64,000 nucleotides of DNA, taken from the NCBI GenBank assembly GCA_002749535.1, contig MZZL01000409.1:2310160-2374159 (forward strand), given 5' to 3'. Below the pieces are notes generated by a model. It did no database searches. It had not been told where the DNA came from and saw nothing but the letters and a program-made list of their open reading frames with translations. This DNA comes from Apophysomyces variabilis (lineage: Eukaryota; Mucoromycota; Mucoromycetes; Mucorales; Mucoraceae). Below are positions 50,008-60,342 of the stretch, piece after piece. Position 1 is the stretch's first letter. The number at the start of each line of letters is the position of its first letter. Both the position numbers and the translations under genes were made by a program.

Positions 50008-51223
50008 CTAAAGCCTCCTTGCAGGGACAGCACAAAAGATAATGGTTATTACTACAGCAACAATTAAACTTATCATAAGTAGCCAAATGGATCGTGACCA
50101 TAAGATCTGCTTCACTCGAGGTTGTGCAATCTTGTTGAAATGAAATGTAACCGTTTCACTAAGACAAAACAGAGAAGATTAACGGCATGAATGAGCATAA
50201 AAAGAAGTGAACTAAGAAGACGAGCATCTTACCTAATGTTGAAGAAAAGCACCCAGATAGGATCCAGTCCTGAGAGGAAAACGAATACATTAAACACGCC
50301 AACCCATATAGGAAGTAATATCTTTGAATATCATCAAGAGTTAGAAAGTCATGAAACAGTTTCCTTATTGTGCCATAATCGAGATTTACCCAAAAGCGTA
50401 TACCCCATGGTGGATGGCCGAGAAAGATTAAGCTGAGGGCAGTCGCGAAGCCAGCCAATAAGGATACTAGACCAAGCACAAGTCTACCCATCTGTTGCCA
50501 CAGGGTGACATTGCCCCAGACTTTGAGTCGTAGGAACTTGGGATAGGCTTGTCGTTGCATGTATTCAAAGACGTATTCCTTTGCATCTTCAAATACTAAT
50601 GGATCATTACGCTGTGCCTCAAGATCCCTTCGGATTGTATCCTTGAGTTCGGGTGGCAGCTGCATCAGCTCCTTTTGTGCAGAAGGGACGATATAGCGTA
50701 ACAGGATACGCTGGGCGGAATCAATTAAATCCTGGCGACTCGGCAAGGCTTTTTCATTGATGAGTTGTGGATCATTTTCCGCGCCTTCGTCCAAGGGAGG
50801 TCGTACCATGGGTAAGGGTACCGAAATTGATACATTTGATAATCGCTGGTGCTGTAATTGTTTGGATGAGAGGTCGTTTTGTTTAGGCGGTTTCAGTGTC
50901 GTCGTGGAGGACAGGGGCGACTGTAACAATTTTTTCTCTTCGAGAGAGCTGTTGTGTGAAAGTCGACTTAGCACACGCGGAGACTGGTATCCATCAGCTA
51001 GATCGTCTTCCGTCAGATGCCCGGAGCGATGCATTGATTTAACGTAGCGACGCCAAAGGAGTTCATGATGCCGTACATCTAGATAGAAATCGAGCACTTC
51101 CTCCATATGCAGTCTATCTCGCATGACGATATAAAAGTTATAGAGACAGACAGGTGGTAATGTTTTACGATTGAGAACATCATCCAGCGTAGGCAAGTCG
51201 CTGGGAATGGCTTTTGTGGTCAT
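50008..51223 (-). CDS. RGS-domain membrane protein (RAX1-like)
   Basis: Exons 50390-51223, 50233-50321 and 50008-50158 give 357 aa. The N-terminus (LPTLDDVLNRKTLPPVCLYN, then FYIVMRDRLHMEEVLDFYLD and later EYVFEYMQRQAYPKFL) is a split RGS-like domain interrupted by a long Ser/Pro-rich loop. About three to four TM helices follow (LVLGLVSLLAGFATALSLIF, LLPIWVGVFNVFVFLSGLDP, WLLMISLIVAVVITIIFCAV). This arrangement is that of Rax1, which with Rax2 marks bud or polarity sites. Start MTTKAIPSDLP at 51223 is preferred; an upstream ATG (51310) would add a pyrimidine-tract-encoded stretch. Tail-to-tail with the PKA gene, 171 bp apart. Confidence 0.88.
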
Positions 51224-51893
51224 ATCTGGGGTATATGGGTAGAGAGATAGAGAGAGACGGAAAACAAAAAAAAAAAAAGGAAAAGGTAGTGACGAAACTG
51301 CCGAATGCAAGCAACGGAAAAAAAAAGTTGTGTCACATCAGGTGCTTATCAAAGCATACAGTATAACTTTTTCATTTCTGCTTGTAGGGGAAAGGGAAGT
51401 GAAGATCGTTCACTATGTTTCCCTAAATTTACGACTCTTCTTTACTGTGTCTTATGTTGTTGAATATGGTATCTATCTCAGGTTTGAGTTAGGCATTGAA
51501 TCAAACATATTCTGGTAGTAAGGGATTAAACAAAGGACAAAGGGCCTATTTTTGCATAAGTGCTTGATTTCACTCAATGACCGCATTCTGGATATTGTAG
51601 TCAAATTTCCAATGACGAGTGGATACTGTATGCTGTTTTACTGGAAATAGCATGTTCCCTTGCATATGTATCGGAACAGACAAGGAAATGCATGCGTTCT
51701 GTTACAGTGATGGACAATTTTTTTTTCAATCCTCACCCTACATGAGTGTTCGTTGACATGTACGTTTGAACTTGGAGAAAAAAGAAATAAAAGTATGACG
51801 CGCCGTGGCTGCATTCAAATCCATAACTCCATCTCTTCTCCTTTACCTTCTTTTTCTTTCTCTCTTTTTTCTTTCTTTAATATACTGTAAGAA
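51224..51893. other. Divergent intergenic region, no gene recognised
   Basis: Between the RAX1-like gene and PUS4. A CT-rich stretch at about 51831-51885 precedes the PUS4 ATG and probably belongs to its promoter or 5' UTR. Confidence 0.45.
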
Positions 51894-52986
51894 ATGAAGA
51901 ACCAGAAGCTGGTTCATACATTGAACGGTATATTTGCCGTATACAAACCAAAAGGTTGGACGTCACGAGCAGCAACCAACAAGGTTCAGCATATTCTATC
52001 CCAACAGCTGAGTGCATCAGAGTCTTTGGAGAGTGATCCAAAGATTCGAAACAAACGGCGATCTCGGATCAAGATTGGACATGGTGGTACTCTGGTAAGT
52101 AACATAAGAAAACTGATTGTAACCAAATGATCTTGGTTTAATTGTCTGGTTTTGTTTCTTTTGATGTAGGATCCACTGGCCGAAGGTGTTCTTGGTAAAA
52201 TTTCTATTTGAGTTTGGGAAAAATAACAAAGAGAAAAAAAGAAGAGAGTGTGTGAACAAAGCTATGAGCAGTTTTAGGCGTCGGCAATGGATGTAAACAA
52301 TTACATGGGTTTCTCCAAGGTACCAAGGTTAGGCTTATTTTTTCCTTTTTGGTAGGTCATTTGTTTACCTCCCATGATATATTCTTTGTTTCTAGGAATA
52401 TGAGGTGATAGCAAAGTTTGGTCAAGCAACGGATACATATGATTCGGAAGGCCAAGTGACGCATCAGGGACGTATCGATCATCTGACGAGAGAAAAAGTG
52501 GAAGCTGTACTTCCTCGATTTCGAGGGAAGATTAGCCAGGTGCCTCCAATGTGAGTAAAATCTCATTAAAACCCTGGGGCCGTTCATGTTGGGTGGGGTT
52601 TGTTATTGATGTTTCCATATTTGGGAATTAGTTATTCTGCGCTTAGAATGGATGGAAAACGTCTGTACGATTATGCGCGTCAAGGAGAGACATTACCAAG
52701 ACCGATTGAGGCCCGAAAAGTAGAAATCCATCGACTTGAATTGGTTAGCTATAAGACGGATGAATGTATACTCAAAGTGGAAAGTGGCAAGGGAACGTAT
52801 ATGCGAAGCTTGGTTCATGATCTTGGATTGGCATTGGGAACCTATGCGCATATGATTGGATTGAAACGGACAAGACAAGCAGCTTGGACATGGAAAGAAG
52901 CCATTCCTATAGACAAGAAAATCAGCTTGGATCACGTATTAAATGTAATAAGTCATTCAACAATAGAGAAAGAGGAGGAAAAGTAG
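51894..52986 (+). CDS. PUS4: tRNA pseudouridine-55 synthase (TruB/Pus4 family)
   Basis: Exons 51894-52094, 52170-52194 (25 nt), 52278-52327, 52396-52550 and 52632-52986 give 261 aa. It isomerises U55 in the T-loop of tRNAs. Motifs: GIFAVYKPKGWTSRAATNKV, KIGHGGTLDPLAEGVL (catalytic Asp, split over two introns), KEYEVIAKFGQATDTYDSEG, KISQVPPIYSALRMDGKRLY and KGTYMRSLVHDLG. It is shorter than yeast Pus4 (about 400 aa) because it lacks most insertions. The stop is followed by a poly-A run and a T/C-rich stretch. No defect is visible. Confidence 0.93.
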
Positions 52987-53117
52987 TATTAGCCACGGTA
53001 GGGTTATTGTCCAAAAAAAAAAAAAAAAAAGGTTTAGGGAAAGGGTTTCCATTAAGCCGGTGTCTCTCTTTCTTGACTTATATCCTTTCTAAACTTATTC
53101 CGTGCCTCCTCTACGCT

Positions 53118-53152
53118 CTAACGCACTTTTTGCCTTCTCCCTCTTCTTTTCC

Positions 53153-53183
<31 letters not shown>

Positions 53184-54924
53184 AACAACCCTCCCCCCCT
53201 TTCCCGACCAATCTCCCCCATCAGAACCCATTCCTCGCCGTCTTCCTCCTTTTTTGGGTACACACCAAGTGCTTGTTTGGAAAGCAAAAAAAAAACAGTT
53301 TCAATCAGCTTTTGTTTTACTTTTTTCCTTTTCTTTTTTCTACTTTGCTCTCTCATCCCGTACACCAGCCAAGATGTCTATACAAAATATACCGTCAGAA
53401 CTCATTCTACAGATTTTTAAACATCTTTCGAAGCCCAAGGACTACTTAAATTGTGCCCTTACTTGCAAAGCATGGAGTTACCATGCATTGGAGTTACTTT
53501 GGTTCAAACCTGATATCCGTACCGATAAAGAATGGATCGCATTCTGTAAAGTACTATGCAAATCCAAATCTCTCATGTTTCCCTACACGACATTCATCCG
53601 GCGACTCAACCTATCCACCGTTGGAAAAGACGTTACTGACGAATATTTGGCTTGTCTTAACGTATGCGAACGACTAGAACGTATCACCTTGACAGGCTGT
53701 TCAAGTCTGACCGACGAAGGTCTACTAGCTCTACTTAGTGGAAGCGCCTGCAAGAATTTAGTTTCTATGGACCTTAGCGATATTTCTAATGTTACTGATG
53801 CAACCATCCGTATGATTGCTGCCAACTGTCCAAAATTACAAGGTCTCAACTTAAGTATGTGTAAAGAAGAGGGTTTTACCGGCGTGACAGATTGCGGCAT
53901 CGTTAAACTAGCTGAACGATGCACTGGTCTGAGAAGAGTAAGTGAATCATGCAGAGGGGAAAGACCGATTCTGGAAGCAAAAACCTTGACAAGTATCTTC
54001 TTTTTCTTTCTCTCTTCCCTCTGAATTAGATCAAACTGAATAATTGTTCCATGCTGACGGATATATCAGCAATTAAGCTTGCGGAAAACTGTCCAGCATT
54101 GCTGGAAATAGATCTGATGAACTGTCCGATTACAAACGAATCGCTTTACGCAATTTTTGCTCACTGCCATGAGTTGCGTGAATTCCGACTCAATCAATGC
54201 ATTATATTAAATGACGCTGCCTTTGTTCATTCTGCGCTTGCCACAGCATCTCCTTCCGGAAACTACTACGAGCAATTGCGGATACTCGATCTTACAGCAG
54301 TAACATCGATTACTGACCAAGCTGTCCGACAAATCGTTCGTTCGGCACCAAAAATCCGTAATCTCGTGTTGAACAAGTGTCATAACGTGACGGATGACAG
54401 CGTCTTCGCCATATGTGGGCTGGGACGTTATTTACACTATCTTCATTTGGGACATTGCGGGCATTTGACGGATGAGTCTATTGTACAACTTGCACGTAAT
54501 TGCACGCGAATTCGATATCTGGACCTGGCTTGTTGTAGCCAACTTACTGATCGTTCTGTGATTGAACTTGCGACATTACAAAAACTGAAACGTATCGGTC
54601 TCGTCAAGTGTAACAATATTACAGACAACTCTATTTATGCTCTCACTAACCATGTGCGCATCGCCAATTCTCTCGAACGTGTCCACCTCAGCTACTGCAT
54701 CAAACTCACTGTGCCGGCGATTACACAACTTTTAAACTTCTGTCACAGACTTACTCATCTCAGTCTCACTCAAGTAGCAGCCTTCTTACGGCCTGATATC
54801 CGGCAATTCTGCCGTAAACCACCCAAAGAGTTTACGCTCCAACAACGCAATGTCTTTTGTGTCTTCAGCGGTGAGGGAGTACGGGATTTAAGGTTATACC
54901 TCAGTTCACGTCAGCTCATGTCGG
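53118..54924 (+). repeat. Copy 1 of an exact direct duplication around an assembly gap
   Basis: This 1807-bp stretch recurs at 55229-57035 with a constant offset of 2111 bp. It includes the pyrimidine-rich promoter, the poly-A run, both coding exons and the 92-nt intron. I saw no mismatch where I compared bases or translations. It is cut off by the N-run. Confidence 0.9.
53374..54924 (+). CDS. F-box/LRR protein (GRR1-like), copy 1, 3' end lost in gap
   Basis: Exons 53374-53937 and 54030-54924 encode about 486 residues, identical to copy 2, then run into Ns. The N-terminal F-box is SIQNIPSELILQIFKHLSKP and the rest is leucine-rich repeats of the AMN1/Grr1 class (CERLERITLTGCSSLTDEGL and similar). 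The C-terminal ~41 residues present in copy 2 are missing here only because of the gap. It may be an assembly duplicate rather than a separate gene. Confidence 0.85.
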
Positions 54925-55228
54925 NNNNNNNNNNNNNNNNNNNNNNNNNNNNNNNNNNNNNNNNNNNNNNNNNNNNNNNNNNNNNNNNNNNNNNNNNNNN
55001 NNNNNNNNNNNNNNNNNNNNNNNNNNNNNNNNNNNNNNNNNNNNNNNNNNNNNNNNNNNNNNNNNNNNNNNNNNNNNNNNNNNNNNNNNNNNNNNNNNNN
55101 NNNNNNNNNNNNNNNNNNNNNNNNNNNNNNNNNNNNNNNNNNNNNNNNNNNNNNNNNNNNNNNNNNNNNNNNNNNNNNNNNNNNNNNNNNNNNNNNNNNN
55201 NNNNNNNNNNNNNNNNNNNNNNNNNNNN
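54925..55228. other. Assembly gap (304 N)
   Basis: Run of N between the two identical GRR1-like copies. Its size may be estimated rather than real. Confidence 0.98.
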
Positions 55229-55263
55229 CTAACGCACTTTTTGCCTTCTCCCTCTTCTTTTCC

Positions 55264-55294
<31 letters not shown>

Positions 55295-57035
55295 AACAAC
55301 CCTCCCCCCCTTTCCCGACCAATCTCCCCCATCAGAACCCATTCCTCGCCGTCTTCCTCCTTTTTTGGGTACACACCAAGTGCTTGTTTGGAAAGCAAAA
55401 AAAAAACAGTTTCAATCAGCTTTTGTTTTACTTTTTTCCTTTTCTTTTTTCTACTTTGCTCTCTCATCCCGTACACCAGCCAAGATGTCTATACAAAATA
55501 TACCGTCAGAACTCATTCTACAGATTTTTAAACATCTTTCGAAGCCCAAGGACTACTTAAATTGTGCCCTTACTTGCAAAGCATGGAGTTACCATGCATT
55601 GGAGTTACTTTGGTTCAAACCTGATATCCGTACCGATAAAGAATGGATCGCATTCTGTAAAGTACTATGCAAATCCAAATCTCTCATGTTTCCCTACACG
55701 ACATTCATCCGGCGACTCAACCTATCCACCGTTGGAAAAGACGTTACTGACGAATATTTGGCTTGTCTTAACGTATGCGAACGACTAGAACGTATCACCT
55801 TGACAGGCTGTTCAAGTCTGACCGACGAAGGTCTACTAGCTCTACTTAGTGGAAGCGCCTGCAAGAATTTAGTTTCTATGGACCTTAGCGATATTTCTAA
55901 TGTTACTGATGCAACCATCCGTATGATTGCTGCCAACTGTCCAAAATTACAAGGTCTCAACTTAAGTATGTGTAAAGAAGAGGGTTTTACCGGCGTGACA
56001 GATTGCGGCATCGTTAAACTAGCTGAACGATGCACTGGTCTGAGAAGAGTAAGTGAATCATGCAGAGGGGAAAGACCGATTCTGGAAGCAAAAACCTTGA
56101 CAAGTATCTTCTTTTTCTTTCTCTCTTCCCTCTGAATTAGATCAAACTGAATAATTGTTCCATGCTGACGGATATATCAGCAATTAAGCTTGCGGAAAAC
56201 TGTCCAGCATTGCTGGAAATAGATCTGATGAACTGTCCGATTACAAACGAATCGCTTTACGCAATTTTTGCTCACTGCCATGAGTTGCGTGAATTCCGAC
56301 TCAATCAATGCATTATATTAAATGACGCTGCCTTTGTTCATTCTGCGCTTGCCACAGCATCTCCTTCCGGAAACTACTACGAGCAATTGCGGATACTCGA
56401 TCTTACAGCAGTAACATCGATTACTGACCAAGCTGTCCGACAAATCGTTCGTTCGGCACCAAAAATCCGTAATCTCGTGTTGAACAAGTGTCATAACGTG
56501 ACGGATGACAGCGTCTTCGCCATATGTGGGCTGGGACGTTATTTACACTATCTTCATTTGGGACATTGCGGGCATTTGACGGATGAGTCTATTGTACAAC
56601 TTGCACGTAATTGCACGCGAATTCGATATCTGGACCTGGCTTGTTGTAGCCAACTTACTGATCGTTCTGTGATTGAACTTGCGACATTACAAAAACTGAA
56701 ACGTATCGGTCTCGTCAAGTGTAACAATATTACAGACAACTCTATTTATGCTCTCACTAACCATGTGCGCATCGCCAATTCTCTCGAACGTGTCCACCTC
56801 AGCTACTGCATCAAACTCACTGTGCCGGCGATTACACAACTTTTAAACTTCTGTCACAGACTTACTCATCTCAGTCTCACTCAAGTAGCAGCCTTCTTAC
56901 GGCCTGATATCCGGCAATTCTGCCGTAAACCACCCAAAGAGTTTACGCTCCAACAACGCAATGTCTTTTGTGTCTTCAGCGGTGAGGGAGTACGGGATTT
57001 AAGGTTATACCTCAGTTCACGTCAGCTCATGTCGG
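55229..57035 (+). repeat. Copy 2 of the direct duplication
   Basis: See copy 1 at 53118. After the homologous part, copy 2 continues into its own 3' end (57036 onward) and unique downstream DNA. Confidence 0.9.
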
Positions 57036-57160
57036 AAGAAGACCGAGTGCCAAAGCGACTGGCAGCGCCACCTGTAGAAAATATCCATCAAGCGGTGGCT
57101 GTGGGAGACGATGCTGATGATGCGGACCAAGATGGATTTGCAGATGTAGCCGAGGAATAA
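55485..57160 (+). CDS. F-box/LRR protein, SCF ubiquitin-ligase receptor (GRR1-like)
   Basis: Exons 55485-56048 and 56141-57160 give 527 aa. The protein should link Skp1/Cul1 through its N-terminal F-box (SIQNIPSELILQIFKHLSKP) to substrates bound by about 12-13 Cys-containing leucine-rich repeats (for example RYLDLACCSQLTDRSVIELA, LERVHLSYCIKLTVPAITQL). In yeast Grr1 controls glucose response and G1 cyclins. The C-terminus is acidic (DDADDADQDGFADVAEE). The intron is 92 nt, longer than most here. The start ATG follows a CT-rich leader. The full sequence exists only in this copy. Confidence 0.93.
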
Positions 57161-59226
57161 TCAGTGAGAAGCCTTTTTTCTTTTTCTTTCCATACTTCTT
57201 TATATGTCTATCTTCTTCTTTTTTTCCTTATTGTATAAATGCATTTCTTCTACTTAAAAAATTGTTCTTTGGCTGGTTAGCATAATTGATTGCCGTTCTA
57301 TCAATAAAAATTTCGCTTGATTAGTATCTTTAGAAACGGGGGGATCTTATTCTTTGAAAATGTGGGTTGATCACCCCCAATCCAGGGGATTCATGGGCCT
57401 TTGAAGGGGTCTATGATTGATATCTTTGCAGATGGTACGATCCATCCCCATGGTAGAGAATCAACCCGGCATCCTGAGAAAAACCTACCGAGAAATGATG
57501 CGTCCTTCATATAGTTAGTCCATTTACTCGGCTTGACGCTGAATGTTTTAATTAATTATGATCACTATTTTTTAATGAGTCTGTAGCCTGGATAGGAAAC
57601 CAAAAGCGGGTCATTGAAGCCTTTAGACTGTGCAAAAAGGGAAAGCTCCTATTTGGCGTAAAGCAAATTTTTATCCGTCAGGTACATTACAAGCGAACTT
57701 CCAATTCCAGTCGTATAACTTCNCGGCAATGCTAGCCGATTTGTATGAATGTTGGCCAAAGAGCTGAATAGTAAAAAAAAAAAAAAAATTCTAGTCAATA
57801 AACTGCTTGTCTCAGCTAAAATATATTTGTCACTTACAGGCATCATAAACCTGCATAAGACATTGTTGGCACTTTAATTGGGAAATAATGATGGGCTCAC
57901 TTTGAGACCTGGCAGAGAAAGGCTGGGAGGTCAAAAAAAGAATAATGACCTTCCGCCTTCGTATCATTCCTAGTTCCAGATGAGTCAGTGATGATTGCAT
58001 TGAGAGGATTTAGATACTTATAGGTTTATATATGGGATATTTGAATAGGGAAGAGTGGAAACAATCAACGAATCCCTTATGCCATAGATTATCATGTACA
58101 CTCAGCAAGGTATGTCTATGGTCACTGATATCATGTTCATGCGTATTAACGTGGAAGAAGGGGAATCTTCCGGATGGATTTAACGTATATACAAAATAGA
58201 AGCGAGTGTATCAAATGAGGAAGAAATATACTTAGGTTATATATTAGAATGAACATTATCATCTTGATTGGCATCTTCGACTTGGGTAAATATAATCTAA
58301 ATGACAGGCAGTTAGTAAAATGCACGTCCTTTATTTTGGGACATAATTCACTGGGTTCACCGGAAACAATCGGCTGGTGAGGCGAGAATAAATTGTTTCC
58401 ATGCACTATGAACAATATCAGGCATTGTGACAACATGATATTTGCTATGGTGGACAAAATATTGCTAGAGCAAAAGGAAAACTAAATAGTATTGTAACAC
58501 ATGCAATGCGGAAGGTTTGTAGTGTTAGAGGTGCCTTCTATAGATTTTACGATTTGTTCTGTTTTGTATTATAGATCCGATCCATTAACTTAATTTTCAT
58601 GGGTCACCGAATTAGTAACAAGAGGAGAAAAAATGGAAAAAAAGGTTTCTTAAGTCATCGTACGTGAATACTCTAAATTTTATCAGGCCATGAAATAAAA
58701 ACCTACACATGGGACATAGTGGCAGTAGTAGGGTTTTGGGTTGAACAAGTACTGCAAAACTTGCTAGTAGCGAGTTGCAGCCTTGGAGCATCGTAGAAAG
58801 ATAGTTATTAATTTGCCTTGTATTAATCAGAGCCATCTATAAATTGCCTTTCCTTTGGAATAGCATAATAGCACTGCTTACAATAAACCTAGCTGATCCG
58901 ATCTTCTCAAAAAGTTTGGTGACCAAGCGTCACTGAAAAGCAATGCCATTTCATAACTGCGCATTTCACTACAGCGATCACCGGCATGGTACGTTCCGGG
59001 AAGAATTTTTAATGGCCTTAAGTAGGTTATAAGCTGATTTCTTTCGTTTTCTAACAGAAGCTATCGATGCCCGGAAGTCACTACGGGAAGGAGGGTTACG
59101 AGTGTGTCCTGGAAGGGCTGCATTTTCTGGTTCCGGACTTTGTGGCCCGTCTCGGTCCGGCATTGGAAAATACAGCTCCACTGGCGTGGCTGTGAGGGCT
59201 CCTTCCCTTTTTCCACTTCAAGCATC
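57161..59226. other. Intergenic, no gene recognised (one N at 57723)
   Basis: 2 kb of AT-rich DNA. A G/C-richer patch at about 57335-57480 has short palindromic pieces (ggggggatc, then gatcaccccc). Short ORFs on the minus strand (58146-58457, 58612-58836, 58978-59181) have no motif. A single ambiguous base is present at 57723. Confidence 0.45.
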
Positions 59227-60048
59227 ATGAGGTAATAAGAGGATCAAGACCTAGATATTCATCCATCCATCCGTTTCCATCCGTATCGCATTGAGAAATG
59301 TAACATTGCATTTTTTGTCCACATAGCAAAGTCAGTGGTTCTGCCGTCAGAGAAACCATCCGTGCCATCAAGGCCGGTTCCGAAGAGAAGAAGCGTAACT
59401 TCACCGAAACCATCGAACTCCAGATCGGTTTGAAGAACTACGATCCCCAGCGTGATAAGCGTTTCTCGGGTACCATCAAGTAAGTTTCAGAGAAAACGAG
59501 TGAGCAAAGCCGGGTAGGGTTCAGTTTGTACTTATGGGACGCGTGACCATGCTAGGCTTCCCAACATCCCCCGTCCCAACCTTTCCGTCTGTGTTCTTGG
59601 TGATGCTTTTCACTGTGATCAGGCCAAGGCTTGCGGTATGGAGTTCCAGTCTGTTGATGACTTGAAGAAGCTTAACAAGAACAAGAAGCTCATCAAGAAG
59701 CTTGCTAAGAAGTACGACGCTTTTGTTGCTTCCGAAGCTTTGATCAAGCAGATCCCCCGTCTTTTGGGTCCTGGTCTCCACAAGGTCGGCAAGTTCCCTA
59801 CCCCCATCTCCCACAGCGACAGCTTGGTTGACAAGGCCAACGAAATCCGTGCTACCATCAAGTTCCAGTTGAAGAAGGTTCTTTGCTTGGGTGTTGCCGT
59901 TGGTCATGTCAACATGACTGAGGATGAGTTGGTTGCCAACATCATGTTGTCCATCAACTTCTTGGTTTCCTTGTTGAAGAAGAACTGGCAGAACGTCAAG
60001 TCCTTGTACTTGAAGTCTACCATGGGCAAGCCCCAACGTCTGTTCTAA
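59227..60048 (+). CDS. RPL10A: Large-subunit ribosomal protein uL1 (RPL10A/RPL1)
   Basis: Exons 59227-59231 (ATGAG, 5 nt), 59327-59479 and 59556-60048 give 216 aa, the usual length (about 217). It forms the L1 stalk of the 60S subunit. Conserved blocks: [45 protein letters not shown]-type [53 protein letters not shown] and [26 protein letters not shown]. The 5-nt first exon reads M-S with the split Ser codon (ag|c) completing [19 protein letters not shown]. Codon use is strongly C-ending (AAC, AAG, GTC, TTC), as expected for a highly expressed gene. Confidence 0.94.
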
Positions 60049-60342
60049 GAATATATAGTTTGACGTGTAACAAAACATTCTGACGGTGTACCAAGGTCTT
60101 GGACTTGGGTGCCAAGATCATTTGGGAGCTCGTGAAACTATGATGATTCTTTCAATGAAAAAAAAGCGTTATTGAATATCTTGTCTTGACGTGATTGTCT
60201 GCTTATGCTTTTTGGTGGGATGTGAAAGTGGAAATATCCCGCAAATTTGGATGTCCGCCGCTTAACTAACTGCTGCTGTGTTTTTTGGCCATTTTTTTTT
60301 CTGTTGTTACGCATTCCTAACAGTTTGGCCTTTTCGCGTGGA
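60049..60342. other. Short intergenic region RPL10A-MGM1
   Basis: 294 bp between two genes on the same strand. It must hold the RPL10A 3' UTR and the MGM1 promoter. An open frame runs into MGM1 from the left but has no ATG before 60343. Confidence 0.5.

Noticed and set aside
52884..53420. 178-codon plus-strand ORF between PUS4 and GRR1
   Set aside because: It overlaps the PUS4 3' end in another frame and then only translates the CT-rich leader of GRR1.
57335..57480. G/C-richer patch with short palindromes, possible MITE
   Set aside because: The inverted pieces (ggggggatc/gatcaccccc) are too short and close to define element ends, and no second copy is present in the window.
59521..60078. 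185-codon minus-strand ORF across RPL10A
   Set aside because: Antisense of a highly biased ribosomal protein exon, which commonly leaves the reverse frames open.
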